42,583 nt of DNA, taken from JAAYYY01 sp964602995 (lineage in GTDB: Bacteria; Chloroflexota; Anaerolineae; Promineifilales; Promineifilaceae). The stretch is from the NCBI GenBank assembly GCA_964602995.1, contig CAZRTM010000019.1:1-42583 (forward strand), in the 5' to 3' direction. Positions 15,580 to 24,822 of the stretch are shown piece by piece; position 1 is the stretch's first letter, and each line of letters opens with the position of its first letter. Below the pieces are notes generated by a model. The model worked only from the letters and a program-made list of their open reading frames with translations. It made no database searches and was not told the origin of the DNA. Both the position numbers and the translations under genes were made by a program.

Positions 15580-16979
15580 CTTGAGAGAACCGCCTGGTGC
15601 CGCTGGTGCATCGTGTGCAGCGCCTGCAAGCCACCCAGAAAGAGCCAGACCACGACCCCGCTCTTAAAGCTGCTCAGGCCTATGTTGTAGACGAATCCCA
15701 GCAGCCAGTCGCCCAACATCGCGGCCAGCAACGTACCGGCCAGACCGGCCAGCACGCCGTAGGCGTACGCCCTTTCGAACCCGCTCTTTGCCTCGCGGCC
15801 CATGCGCCAGGCCAGATGGCCACAGGCCCAGGCGAACCACAAAAAGCAGAACAGGCCTAACAGACCCGTTTGCGCCACAATATCCACGTAGTTGTTATGA
15901 GAATTGAACTGCACGTACCAGCCGCGAATGGGGTAGAGGGGCGTAACCCAGTAGTAGTTGCCAAAGCCAAGTCCCAGAATAGGACTGGCCTTAATTATCT
16001 CCGCCAGAATCAGCCATGCCTCGATGCGGGTCGAGAGGCTGTAATCTTCAGAAGCAATCACGTCTGGGGCAATGAGCAGCACAAGTACCAAACCAAGCAC
16101 GCCACTCAACACCGCGAGGCGCCAGTTGCGTAGGGCCACAACCACACCGGCCGTGAAGAGCGCCGTCACCCACACCGATTTCCACTCAAAGTTGTAGTAA
16201 AGGGCAACTCCCAGGGACCCAACCCCGAGCGTCCCAAACAGCACCCGCCAGCGTGGGCTAAGATCATCGTTGAAGAGCGCCTGGCTGAGGCTTAGCGCGG
16301 GGAACCAGGCCCAGAAGACACCACCACCAGCGCCACGCTCAGGAAAAAGAAACCGCGCCAGCCCGCTCAGAAGGCTAACATTACGGAACAGCAAGAATGC
16401 CGCCGACACACCGATGTAGGTGTAAAGCAACGCTTTCAACCAACCAATTGAGCGCAGTTGGGTTGAAGCCATGAAGAAGGTAGCGCCGGATAACACAAAC
16501 AGGGTCAGCCCACCTACCTGGGCGTCCAATGGCGCGTTGCCCACCAGGGGATGGAAGTTGAGCTGGCCCACGACAAAAGCGATCAGGGCAACGGCCACAA
16601 AAGCAGCCATCGACTGTGTGAGCGGCGTCCAGGCCAGCTCGCGCAGCTTCTTGTTAGCTACCAGATCCAGCAGCCATAGCACGACCAGCCCGCCAGTGAT
16701 GAGTAGCGTGAAATTGAGGCCCCCAGGCCCAAAGGCAGGCAGGACGAAACCGGAAACAGCGGCAACGACCAGCCCCAGCGGCGGATGTTTGAGCAAGAGC
16801 ACGGCGCCGCCAGCACCAGCGATGAGTATAGTGCCTAATACCATCTGCCTCTCGCTGGCGCGCGAGGGGGCCAGGGAAACAATCACGAAAACGGCCGCAA
16901 TGATGGCCAACCGCAGCGCCTGGTGACGCTGATCTGGCGAAAGCTCAAAACGACGCCTGGGCAGAAACGATTCGTTCAT
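15576..16979 (-). CDS. O-antigen ligase / Wzy-type polymerase family membrane protein
   Basis: A 467-residue protein with about 12 membrane helices. The large external loop carries the Wzy_C-type signature: SLSTRIEAWLILAEIIKASP, then GLGFGNYYWV and FNSHNNYVDIVAQTG, in which the His of SHNNY is conserved in the family. It either polymerises lipid-linked repeats or joins finished glycan to an acceptor; the two cannot be told apart from sequence. Because a Wzz-Wzc partner is encoded at 1891, polymerisation is a reasonable guess. The start at 16979 is ATG, 2 bases after the GT2 stop. Confidence 0.88.
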   Translation of the reverse strand: MNESFLPRRRFELSPDQRHQALRLAIIAAVFVIVSLAPSRASERQMVLGTILIAGAGGAVLLLKHPPLGLVVAAVSGFVLPAFGPGGLNFTLLITGGLVVLWLLDLVANKKLRELAWTPLTQSMAAFVAVALIAFVVGQLNFHPLVGNAPLDAQVGGLTLFVLSGATFFMASTQLRSIGWLKALLYTYIGVSAAFLLFRNVSLLSGLARFLFPERGAGGGVFWAWFPALSLSQALFNDDLSPRWRVLFGTLGVGSLGVALYYNFEWKSVWVTALFTAGVVVALRNWRLAVLSGVLGLVLVLLIAPDVIASEDYSLSTRIEAWLILAEIIKASPILGLGFGNYYWVTPLYPIRGWYVQFNSHNNYVDIVAQTGLLGLFCFLWFAWACGHLAWRMGREAKSGFERAYAYGVLAGLAGTLLAAMLGDWLLGFVYNIGLSSFKSGVVVWLFLGGLQALHTMHQRHQAVLSR

Positions 16980-16981
16980 CC

Positions 16982-17989
16982 TTACTCCTTCCCCGTCCGG
17001 CCAGCACCCGACCGCAGACCATGCCAGTAGCCATGGTAAATATGCCCGCCAATGACCCAGCGGCGCAGCGCACGCCGTAGACGTCCGGAGCGTTGTGGAC
17101 CCTGGTTCGAGTCCCGTTCCGAGACGATCCTTTCCATAAGAGACAGGACAGGGGGCGACGATAGGAGCTTACGCATCAATTTACGCACTACCAGCGCTGC
17201 TGAATCGTTTCGCCAGGAAATGGCAACCTTATCCTCAAACATTGGCAGGTGAGGCACTAAATCAGGATGTTTCTCAAAGAGAGCGGCGGCGCGGAAGGCC
17301 GCTTCCCGCCAGCGGCGAATCTGGTTGTCGAGGCTATCGTTCACATAGTCGCGGTGGCAGTAGCGGGCGCCCAGGCTACGCACAAATTCGTAACCCAGTT
17401 CGCGGGCGCGGTAGGCAAAATCCACATCGCACCAGATGCTGGAGCCGGAAAAGCCAAGATTATCCATATCGCCGATAGCCAGGTAGGCAACGCGACTAAG
17501 AGCCATATTGTTGCTGCAGAGGTCCACAAAGTTGAGGGGCGTCACCCGTTCTGCGCCCCCTGTGGTAACAGGGACCCCTGCGGCCGCAGGGGCCTCTGCG
17601 GCAGCAGCCGCTACTATCTCCGTGCCGCTGATAATGCGCCGCTCCTCTCCACCGTGGTCCACAACCAGTTGCGATAAAAAGTCGGGAGTCACGATGATGT
17701 CATCATCCAGAAAGACCAGCAGTTCTGCCCCTGTGTGTCGCACTCCATAGTTGCGCGCCTCTGCGTCGCCGCTGTTCTCCTGACGCAGGTAACAGATAGA
17801 AAACGGATATGGCCGCTGGGCTACTTCTCGCGTGTTATCGCTCGAGCCATCGTCGACAACAATCACTTCTAGCTGTTCCGCGGGAAAGGTCTGTTGCGCC
17901 AGGGCCAGCAGCGTCTCGCGCAACATGGTAGCGCGATTATAAGTTGGAATGATGACGCCAACGGTCACTTGGGAACCGTTCATACTCAC
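16982..17989 (-). CDS. GT2 family glycosyltransferase
   Basis: A 335-residue GT-A glycosyltransferase. The N-terminal VTVGVIIPTYNRATMLRETL, VIVVDDGSSDNT and the metal-binding LLVFLDDDIIV are the three core GT2 signatures. CDVDFAYRARELGYEF is the acceptor-side motif. A loop rich in Ala/Pro/Val (about 148-165) is an unusual insertion before the acceptor region. The product ends with a basic tail. The gap to the sulfatase-like gene upstream is 42 bases with no evident promoter. Confidence 0.87.
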   Translation of the reverse strand: MSMNGSQVTVGVIIPTYNRATMLRETLLALAQQTFPAEQLEVIVVDDGSSDNTREVAQRPYPFSICYLRQENSGDAEARNYGVRHTGAELLVFLDDDIIVTPDFLSQLVVDHGGEERRIISGTEIVAAAAAEAPAAAGVPVTTGGAERVTPLNFVDLCSNNMALSRVAYLAIGDMDNLGFSGSSIWCDVDFAYRARELGYEFVRSLGARYCHRDYVNDSLDNQIRRWREAAFRAAALFEKHPDLVPHLPMFEDKVAISWRNDSAALVVRKLMRKLLSSPPVLSLMERIVSERDSNQGPQRSGRLRRALRRWVIGGHIYHGYWHGLRSGAGRTGKE

Positions 17990-18031
17990 GTCCCGTCACT
18001 GGTGGTCTATGAAGTCCACCGTCCTACTTCC

Positions 18032-19462
18032 TTAACTCAGATAACCCAGCTCTTGCAATCTTCTGCTCACCTCAGGCGAGGTGGTGATATCCCGGTCGAG
18101 CACGACGGGCGGGAAAGGCGTCAGTGAATCTCGCCACTGCTCCAGCCGCTCCTGTAGCTCGCGACGCACAGGCGCCAATGTTTCGTCGTCAATACGGTTC
18201 TGCGTCTCGGCGGGATCGGCATCCAGGTCATACAGTTCATGCTTGCCATCGGAACGCCAGAGGAATTTGTGCGACGCCGAATGCACCGCGATCTGTTGCT
18301 GCGGGTAGCGATCTGGCTCCAATTCGCGGTTCATGCGCAACAGGCTGCTGCGCACGTCATAGCTCTGGGTATAGTCTTCTTCGGCGAAGGCATATCCGCT
18401 GTGCTCCACGGCCGGCGCTTCAATCGCCTGTGACAACGGCGGGCGCTGTCGCTGCGCTGCCTCAATCCCTGCGGCGCGCGCCTGGCACCATTCCAGGATG
18501 GAGGGGAACAAATCTAGCGTCTGCACGACGCCCTCCACCATCCTCGCTCCATAGTCCGGGTGGCGCACCAGCAGTGGCACGTGCATCACGTAGTCGTGCA
18601 ACGTCAGGGTATGGCCGAAGATGTCGCGCCCATCCCCCAGCATCTCACCGTGGTCGGCGGTGATAATGAGGATTGTATTGTCGTATCCCTCCCACCTTTG
18701 CAGCGCTTCAAGAAATCGCCCCACCTCATGGTCTACGTGACGAATAGATCCGTCGTATAAGTCGCGCCAGATGTGGCGATGCTGCTCGGTGATGGGGCGC
18801 AGCCTGCTATTGAACTGGAACGGGTTTGGATCATACATCTCGCTATTGGTCAGGTGGCGCACATCCCCGCCCAGTTTTCGCAGCAGGGCCAGAGGAGGTA
18901 TGGCCCAGGGGTAGTGTACATCTGTCACGTTGGCTATCATCAGGAACGGTTGCTCGCCGTTATTTTCGATATGCTGCAGCATCCCGTTGAAAAGCTGCCT
19001 CGTATTGGATAGCTTGCGCCGGTAGCGCTCCACTTTGTCGTAAAGGCGCTGCCACCTCCCGCCGCGGTCGCGCCCCTCGCCTTTGTCGAACTGCCGTCCA
19101 AAACCGTACCAGTGCCCGAACTGGTCGAAATTGTGCTCGGGGCTGAAGAGCGGGTTCTCAGTAAAGAGCGTAGTGCGGTAGCCGCTGCGCTGCAGGGCCT
19201 GGGGCAACGTCACAATGGCCGGATGGAAGCGACGATTCGCCTTCACGTTCTCGATGCGATGCTGGGAGAGGTAGAGGCCGGTTAACAGCGAGGCGTGCGA
19301 GGGAATGGTCCAGGTGGCGGTGGTAAAGGCGCGGCGAAAGAGCAGATTCTGGGCAGCGAAGCGGTCCAGGTGCGGCGTCGTCGGCCTCTCATACCCGTAG
19401 CAAGAGACATCGTGAGCGCGTAGCGCGTCGATAATCAAGACAATAACGTTCGGTCTATTCAC
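18032..19462 (-). CDS. sulfatase-like alkaline-phosphatase superfamily protein, Thr nucleophile
   Basis: A 476-residue protein from a GTG at 19462 (NRPNVIVLIIDALRAHDVS), a start matched by the paralogue at 21887-23290. Metal-site residues are present: D12 in IIDALR and ILIITADHGEMLGDG further on. Where sulfatases carry C/S-x-P-S-R for formylglycine formation, this protein reads TWTIPSHASLLTG, with Thr52 at the nucleophile position and His for Arg. It cannot be matured as a classical sulfatase; a phosphoester or phospho-transfer role is as likely. No signal peptide. It ends LQELGYLS, a tail shared with two neighbours. The gene start overlaps the GT4 stop by 8 bases. An apparent longer frame to 19909 crosses the N gap and is artefactual. 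Confidence 0.85.
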   Translation of the reverse strand: MNRPNVIVLIIDALRAHDVSCYGYERPTTPHLDRFAAQNLLFRRAFTTATWTIPSHASLLTGLYLSQHRIENVKANRRFHPAIVTLPQALQRSGYRTTLFTENPLFSPEHNFDQFGHWYGFGRQFDKGEGRDRGGRWQRLYDKVERYRRKLSNTRQLFNGMLQHIENNGEQPFLMIANVTDVHYPWAIPPLALLRKLGGDVRHLTNSEMYDPNPFQFNSRLRPITEQHRHIWRDLYDGSIRHVDHEVGRFLEALQRWEGYDNTILIITADHGEMLGDGRDIFGHTLTLHDYVMHVPLLVRHPDYGARMVEGVVQTLDLFPSILEWCQARAAGIEAAQRQRPPLSQAIEAPAVEHSGYAFAEEDYTQSYDVRSSLLRMNRELEPDRYPQQQIAVHSASHKFLWRSDGKHELYDLDADPAETQNRIDDETLAPVRRELQERLEQWRDSLTPFPPVVLDRDITTSPEVSRRLQELGYLS

Positions 19463-20582
19463 GCACACTCCCTGGCAACAGCTCCTGNNNNNNNNNNNNN
19501 NNNNNNNNNNNNNNNNNNNNNNNNNNNNNNNNNNNNNNNNNNNNNNNNNNNNNNNNNNNNNNNNNNNNNNNNNNNNNNNNNNNNNNNGAGGCCATCCCTT
19601 CCAGAACCACCCGCGCAAATGGCTCGGGCCAGATTGAAGGCAGGACCAGTACATCGTGCTGCGCGTATATCGCCGGCATCTGCTCCCGCGGCACCCGTCC
19701 GCGGAAAGTGACATGTTCCTGCAGCCCTCTCCGCGCCACATCCGAGCGCAACCGCGCCTCATACTCTGCGTCGCCCCCGCCCACCAGATCCAGCCGCACG
19801 TCGCCGTCACGCCGAACGAGCTGCTCCAGGGCCTCGATGAGCACGTGAACCCCTTTGTCAACCGCCAGCCGCCCCGCATAGAGCAGGCGCAGCGGTCCTG
19901 CTTCCGCACGGCCTGGGGGTCGCAGCGACCCGTTCACATAGGGCTTCATATCCAGCCCAGTCCGAATCACACGCGCCCCAGTAGCGTCTATGCCCCTGCG
20001 AATCAGCTCCTGTCGCACCGCTTCGCTCACACAAATCATGTTCCGCAGGTGCAGCACCGGCCGCTTCTGTTCGTCCGGCCCCAACGCCAGGGCCAGGGGG
20101 CGCAGGAGGCGCCGCAAGAGCCGCGTGGGCAGGGTGCGGCCCTCAGCCTGCCAGTAAAGCGTGTACTGGCTGGGTAACGTAGGCCAATATTCGGCAAAAC
20201 GGTAGACAACCCGCTCCTGATACAACTCCTCCGCCCGCCACGCCAGGGAGCGGGGCAGGTTCCACATACCCCAGATAAAGAGTAGATCCGGTTCCACCTC
20301 TTGCAGTACCGCTTCTAGTCGCTGCAGATTGTGCGCTTCCCGCGCCTTGCGTTGCGTCAGCAACGAGAGGCTGTTTCGCCAGGGCACATCGTCCATCTCC
20401 AGGTAGAGGCTGCGCGAAACGCCCTCTTCTTCAACAGGCCGGTTGCCTGTGCCCCTCATGCTGGTCAGCACAAACGTCTCGTGCCCGCGACGGCGCAGGC
20501 CACAAACCACCTGTTGGCAAGAAAGCCCCTGCCCCCCCAGCTCGTATGGGGGGTAGAAATTGGTCAGGAACAGCACGCGCAT
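19455..20582 (-). CDS. GT4 family glycosyltransferase, interrupted by assembly gap
   Basis: A GT-B glycosyltransferase starting MRVLFLTNFYPPYELGGQG at an ATG (20582). The visible part includes LRLLYAGRLAVDKGVHVLIEAL and VLVLPSIWPEPFARVVLEGMA, ending at the donor-site EX7E motif. The 100-N gap then removes most of the C-terminal third. Only ten residues ending VRE remain after the gap. The paralogue at 20585-21859 has about 103 residues after this point, so the true gap is probably larger than 100 bases, and the apparent in-frame readthrough is accidental. The two tandem GT4s share start, layout and length, and look like a duplication. Confidence 0.8.
   Translation of the reverse strand: MRVLFLTNFYPPYELGGQGLSCQQVVCGLRRRGHETFVLTSMRGTGNRPVEEEGVSRSLYLEMDDVPWRNSLSLLTQRKAREAHNLQRLEAVLQEVEPDLLFIWGMWNLPRSLAWRAEELYQERVVYRFAEYWPTLPSQYTLYWQAEGRTLPTRLLRRLLRPLALALGPDEQKRPVLHLRNMICVSEAVRQELIRRGIDATGARVIRTGLDMKPYVNGSLRPPGRAEAGPLRLLYAGRLAVDKGVHVLIEALEQLVRRDGDVRLDLVGGGDAEYEARLRSDVARRGLQEHVTFRGRVPREQMPAIYAQHDVLVLPSIWPEPFARVVLEGMAXXXXXXXXXXXXXXXXXXXXXXXXXXXXXXXXXXQELLPGSVRE
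19488..19587. other. assembly gap, 100 N
   Basis: Exactly 100 Ns, the usual placeholder for a scaffold gap of unknown length. It falls inside the GT4 gene. The order of genes and the reading frames on both sides are consistent with correct scaffolding. Confidence 0.99.
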
Positions 20583-20584
20583 AA

Positions 20585-21859
20585 TTACACAGGGTCCCCA
20601 AGAAGCGCTGAGTCGCGCTGCCCTGTATCGCCGGCCACTACCGCCTGTAAATAGGCCTCAATCTCATCTACCATGCGCGTCAGATTGAAGTGATCGACAA
20701 TGCTCTGGCGACCGGCCGCAGCCAGTCGTGCAGCCAGATCATGCTCCTCCAGCAACCTTTCAATCTGGCGCGCCAGGCCACTGGCGTCACCGGCCGCGAA
20801 AGTCAGCCCGTTCTCTCCATCTTTCAGAATCTCCGGGGTTCCTCCGGTGAGCGTACCTACGACCACAATACCTGAGGCCAGCGCTTCCTGCGTCATCCTC
20901 GCCAGTGGTTCTTCGTAAATGGAAGGAAAAATCAAAACGTCATGTTCATCAAGAACGGCTGGCATCTCATGCGCCGCGACAGGCGTCCTAAAGTGAACAT
21001 AATCGCGCAGCCCGGTTTCATCGACCTTGCGCCGCAGACCAGCCTCGTACGCCGGATGCCCTGCGCCGACAACAGTCAGTTGCACGTCCTGCGCCAGATG
21101 ATTCTGCGCCAGGTGGGCCATCGCTTCGACAGCGGTATGGACGCCCTTGTGCTCGACCAACTGCCCCGCATAGAGCAGGCGCAGCGTGCCATTATGATAG
21201 TGGCCGTTCACCGCCTGGGGGAAACGGGCGAGGTCTGTGCCGCCGTGAATCACCCGCGCCTCTTGCAGCGGCAAGCCGGCGGCAATCAAGTGCTGGCGTA
21301 CGGCTTCGCTGACACAAATAGCATTCTCGAAGCGCAGCGGTCTATGCTGCTCCCGGGCCATGATGCGGCGAGCCATCTGGCGCAGGAACCACTTGGGCAA
21401 CTGCATCAACCGGCGCCTGGCCGGTGCTTCCCAGTAAGTTGAATGCATATCCGCAGCCGCGGGCCAGTAATCAGAGAGATAGTATACGACACCGTCTGGA
21501 ACCAGTGCCTCTACCGTGGCCGGAACAGCCTTTGACATCGCCCAAATGCCCCAGATAAAAACAATGTCGGGCCTGAACGCAGCAATCACGCGGCGAACTG
21601 TCTCTTTGTTCTCCCGCTGCTCTCTCAGCCACTGGCTGAAAAAATGGCGCGGCTGGTAGTAAAAGAGATCGCCATCCAGGTGCAGCAGGCGATGGACGTG
21701 TGCTTCTCCGCGGCCGGCTCGCTCTCGCTGGTAACGGCTGGTGAGAACAGCAATCGTGTGCCCGCGCTCTTGCAGGCAGTTGGCTACTTCATAACACCAT
21801 TGGGTATAGCCGCCCGGCCGCGCCGGGGGATAAAAATTAGAGACGAACAGAATGCGCAT
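20585..21859 (-). CDS. GT4 family glycosyltransferase
   Basis: A 424-residue GT-B retaining glycosyltransferase. MRILFVSNFYPPARPGGYTQ starts the acceptor domain; LRLLYAGQLVEHKGVHTAVEAM opens the donor domain. VLIFPSIYEEPLARMTQEAL holds the EX7E donor-phosphate motif, followed by GTPEILKDGENGLTF. ATG at 21859; it ends 2 bases before the start of its tandem paralogue. The sugar cannot be assigned. Together with 13448 and 24779 it gives the locus at least five GT4 enzymes, implying a repeat unit or oligosaccharide of several sugars. Confidence 0.9.
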   Translation of the reverse strand: MRILFVSNFYPPARPGGYTQWCYEVANCLQERGHTIAVLTSRYQRERAGRGEAHVHRLLHLDGDLFYYQPRHFFSQWLREQRENKETVRRVIAAFRPDIVFIWGIWAMSKAVPATVEALVPDGVVYYLSDYWPAAADMHSTYWEAPARRRLMQLPKWFLRQMARRIMAREQHRPLRFENAICVSEAVRQHLIAAGLPLQEARVIHGGTDLARFPQAVNGHYHNGTLRLLYAGQLVEHKGVHTAVEAMAHLAQNHLAQDVQLTVVGAGHPAYEAGLRRKVDETGLRDYVHFRTPVAAHEMPAVLDEHDVLIFPSIYEEPLARMTQEALASGIVVVGTLTGGTPEILKDGENGLTFAAGDASGLARQIERLLEEHDLAARLAAAGRQSIVDHFNLTRMVDEIEAYLQAVVAGDTGQRDSALLGDPV

Positions 21860-21886
21860 TGTTATCTTCGGAGTTATTGAAAGCGC

Positions 21887-23290
21887 TCAGCGAACATAAC
21901 CGAGATCGCGAAGGCGATTTAGCAGTTCATGATCCATTTCTGGCTCCAGTGCCACAGCAGCCGGGGCCGTAGCAGCGACCCCTTGCCGGTGTTGGTCAAC
22001 CTGCTGCTGAAAACGAGCAGCGAGCGCAGACTCGTCGCTGGCTCGGTTCTGTTGCTCCTGCGGATCTACAGCCAGATCATACAGACGGGGTCGCTCAGGC
22101 TCCTTGCTGTCCCAGATGTATTTGAACCGCCCGGTGCGCAGCGCAATGATATGACGCCCATCGCGCCACATCTCGCTGATGGAGAGCTGTCCCTTGTAGG
22201 CATTTCCATTGCCCGCCCACAACGGTGTCAGACTCTCACCTTCCATAGCCTCAGGGGCAGGACAACGGCACAGCTCCAACACCGTGGGCATGATGTCCAG
22301 CGTGCGCACCTGTGAATGCACCACGCGGCCCTCGCTTTGCCCCGGCAGGCGCATCAGCAGGGGCACGCGCAAGATCTCATCGTGCAGATTGACCTCAAAG
22401 TGGCCCCAATGCTTCCGTTCCAGAAACTCCTCGCCATGATCAGAGACGATGATGAGCAACGTGTTCTCAACCTGCTCCAGCTCCTCCAACACCGCGAACA
22501 GCCGTCCTAGCTGGCGGTCGAGATAGGCCAGCGCCCGCTCATAAAGTGCCACATAGTGCGCGCGCTGTTGGGCTGAGACCGCAGCGCCGTGCCAGTTGAC
22601 CTCATAGAGGTGCGCCAGATCGCGCCAGGCCTGTGCGCAGGCCCGCGCGTCCTTCAAATCCTCCTCCAGGTGGTAGGGCCAGTGCACGTCCATGTAATGG
22701 AGCCACAGAAAATAGGGTTGCTGCGGCTGGCTCTGGGCAGCCGCCTCACGCAGCCAGTCGATGCTCCTTTGCGTCAACTCCTCGGCCGAGCCATAGACCG
22801 CTGCCGGCCGCAGATCGGCCCCCAGCGTCTGGGCCGCACGCTGCAACCACGGCTGCCTCAGCAACGCCTGCCCACCCTTCAGCCGGCGCAGAGAAGGATT
22901 GCCCCGCTGTGGCAGCAGATCATAAAAATGCCGGAACCCCCTGTCATAGCCATACTTGCGGCTGAGGAGCGGACTGGTGGAGAAGGCCGCCGTGCGATAA
23001 CCAGCCTGCGCCAGCGCCTCCACCGGCGAAGGGCGCTGTGGCGATAGCCGCCCCAGACAACCGCCATACATCGAAGCGTAGGTGGAGGTGAGCAGAGGCG
23101 GAAAGGCAGCCTGGGTCCAGGAGCCGCCCGTAATCGCATTCTGAAAAAGAACGCTTTGGGCCGCCATGCGGTCAAGGTGCGGCGTCGGGGATGCCTCCGA
23201 CCAGCCTCGAAATGAACGCTGCCCATAGCAACCCACCATATCGGCGCGCAGGGTATCAAGCGTGAGAAGTATGACGTTTGGTCGGTTCAT
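21887..23290 (-). CDS. sulfatase-like alkaline-phosphatase superfamily protein, atypical active site
   Basis: A 467-residue protein starting MNRPNVILLTLDTLRADMVG (ATG 23290), with D12 and later LLIIVSDHGEEFLERKHWGH as metal-binding segments. The nucleophile segment reads GGSWTQAAFPPLLTSTYA: Thr59 is at the position of the formylglycine Cys/Ser, and the PSR signature is absent. As with its paralogue at 18032, classical sulfatase chemistry is doubtful. No signal peptide or membrane helix is evident, so it would act in the cytosol, which is unusual for a catabolic sulfatase and fits a biosynthetic role. It ends LRDLGYVR. It lies 27 bases upstream of the GT4 and 17 bases downstream of the Asp-box protein. 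Confidence 0.85.
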   Translation of the reverse strand: MNRPNVILLTLDTLRADMVGCYGQRSFRGWSEASPTPHLDRMAAQSVLFQNAITGGSWTQAAFPPLLTSTYASMYGGCLGRLSPQRPSPVEALAQAGYRTAAFSTSPLLSRKYGYDRGFRHFYDLLPQRGNPSLRRLKGGQALLRQPWLQRAAQTLGADLRPAAVYGSAEELTQRSIDWLREAAAQSQPQQPYFLWLHYMDVHWPYHLEEDLKDARACAQAWRDLAHLYEVNWHGAAVSAQQRAHYVALYERALAYLDRQLGRLFAVLEELEQVENTLLIIVSDHGEEFLERKHWGHFEVNLHDEILRVPLLMRLPGQSEGRVVHSQVRTLDIMPTVLELCRCPAPEAMEGESLTPLWAGNGNAYKGQLSISEMWRDGRHIIALRTGRFKYIWDSKEPERPRLYDLAVDPQEQQNRASDESALAARFQQQVDQHRQGVAATAPAAVALEPEMDHELLNRLRDLGYVR

Positions 23291-23307
23291 GCTTATTTAT
23301 GCCTGGT

Positions 23308-24822
23308 TCAGGGGTGACGATAGCGAGCGAAAGCGACGACTGTGGCCGCCAGGAAAACGAGCAACAACGGCGCGGCGACGCCCAGGGCAATCGGGCTGCC
23401 CGGCGAAGGTGTCTCTTGTGGTGGATCTTGCGCAAACTGCGGCGGGGTAGCCGTAGGCGGTGGTGGCGTGACAGTAGGCGTAGCCGTCGGTTCGCTCACG
23501 GGAGTGGCCGTGGGTGTGGGTTGCACAGCCAACGGCGCCAGATCGTCTAATTTGCGGCTGGTGATGAACAGCCGTCGCCCCGGTTCCGGCGGCGGATCGG
23601 CCAGAGTCAGGAAGATCTCGTTGCCGGCGCGGATAGCCGGGTGTGTGTCGTGGGCGTGGATGATGCCCGCCGGCATGGTATCGGCCGCTGAATTGACGAT
23701 GAGGTAGATTAGCTCCGGCGTCGACCAGTGCTCACCGTCCCAGTAGGCGTGATAGATCCCCTGTGGATAACGAATCTGGCCGAAATAATGGATGCGTCCT
23801 AGCTGATCGGCGATCAGGTCTTCTCGTGCCTGACCGTTCAGCTCGCCGAAGATCTGTTGCTCCGTACTCCAGGTGCTGCCGCGGTCGACAGAGTAACGGT
23901 GATGGCGATAGAGCAGGTCACCTCCAGCCCACACCACATGAACCTGTGAGCCGTTGACCGCCATTACCGGCCGTGAAGCGCCGCCCAGCTCAGGAGCACC
24001 TTCCTGATTGCGCGCCAGGGTAAAAGGCAACGACCAGCTCTGGCCACCGTCAAGCGAGCGCGCATAGCGGATCCAATCGTTCTCCGAAGCATGAGCCACG
24101 TTGCCGTAGAACCACATTACGTGCAACCCGCCCTCGCTGTCCAGCTCAAACTGCATCTGGTTGGGCGCAAAATCAGGGGGAATGTCGGGGTCAATCCAGT
24201 AGGCCGGGGACCAGGTGACGCCCTCGTCCTTCGACTGCGTGTAGTAGATACCACGCCGGTATTGGCCCTCGGCGGAGACGGAAAAGATGAGGTGCAGCGT
24301 GCCTGCGGCATCCACGCGCAAAATGAGGCGCACCGCCGGGATACGAATTGTACGCGGCTCCGACCAGTGGCGAGCGTTGAGAGCGTTGTGGGCCGGCGCG
24401 AAGGTGTAGTAAGCTGGTCCCGCCAACCCCTCTATCCAGGCCACATGCATGATGTTGTTCTCGTCAATGGACACAGAGGGCGAGCTGATGGCTGTATCAG
24501 GTCGAGTGACGCGAATGTCCACGGACGGTGACCACGTTTGGCCGTCGTAGCGGGCATATTGCAGCACGCTGCGGTTGTCGGGCAGCATCTCTACCCACAG
24601 AACGTGCACGTAGCCGTAATCATCGCTGATGATGAGGGGGTCGGCAATAGCCCGACCTGGCGTGGAAAGCTGGAGAGGAATGGACCAACCACCCCGAATT
24701 TGGGCCGCTGCCTGCTGGCCGCCCACTGCGAGCAGCAGACAAAGTGCAACAGCAGCCAACCATAGCTTCAACCGTTTGCTACTGAATAACACGGTAGTAC
24801 ACCTCTTCAACACGCCTGACAT
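23308..24822 (-). CDS. exported Asp-box (sialidase-like) propeller with C-terminal membrane anchor
   Basis: A 504-residue surface protein. An N-terminal signal peptide runs to about residue 40 (QQAAAQ). Three Asp boxes mark a sialidase-type six-bladed propeller: SKDEGVTW (197-204), SLDGGQSW (256-263) and SVDRGSTW (311-318). A Thr/Pro linker (about 434-473) is followed by a membrane helix (about 478-498) and a short basic end, YRHP. The sialidase catalytic Arg triad and Tyr-Glu pair are not evident, so it may bind glycan rather than cleave it. Its start overlaps the end of the upstream GT4 by 44 bases; a GTG at 24792 would cut the overlap to 14. Confidence 0.8.
   Translation of the reverse strand: MSGVLKRCTTVLFSSKRLKLWLAAVALCLLLAVGGQQAAAQIRGGWSIPLQLSTPGRAIADPLIISDDYGYVHVLWVEMLPDNRSVLQYARYDGQTWSPSVDIRVTRPDTAISSPSVSIDENNIMHVAWIEGLAGPAYYTFAPAHNALNARHWSEPRTIRIPAVRLILRVDAAGTLHLIFSVSAEGQYRRGIYYTQSKDEGVTWSPAYWIDPDIPPDFAPNQMQFELDSEGGLHVMWFYGNVAHASENDWIRYARSLDGGQSWSLPFTLARNQEGAPELGGASRPVMAVNGSQVHVVWAGGDLLYRHHRYSVDRGSTWSTEQQIFGELNGQAREDLIADQLGRIHYFGQIRYPQGIYHAYWDGEHWSTPELIYLIVNSAADTMPAGIIHAHDTHPAIRAGNEIFLTLADPPPEPGRRLFITSRKLDDLAPLAVQPTPTATPVSEPTATPTVTPPPPTATPPQFAQDPPQETPSPGSPIALGVAAPLLLVFLAATVVAFARYRHP

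Noticed and set aside
19463..19909. N-terminal extension of the sulfatase-like frame across the N gap
   Set aside because: The frame runs through Ns and is antiparallel in sense to nothing real; it is an out-of-frame read of the GT4 gene joined by unknown bases.
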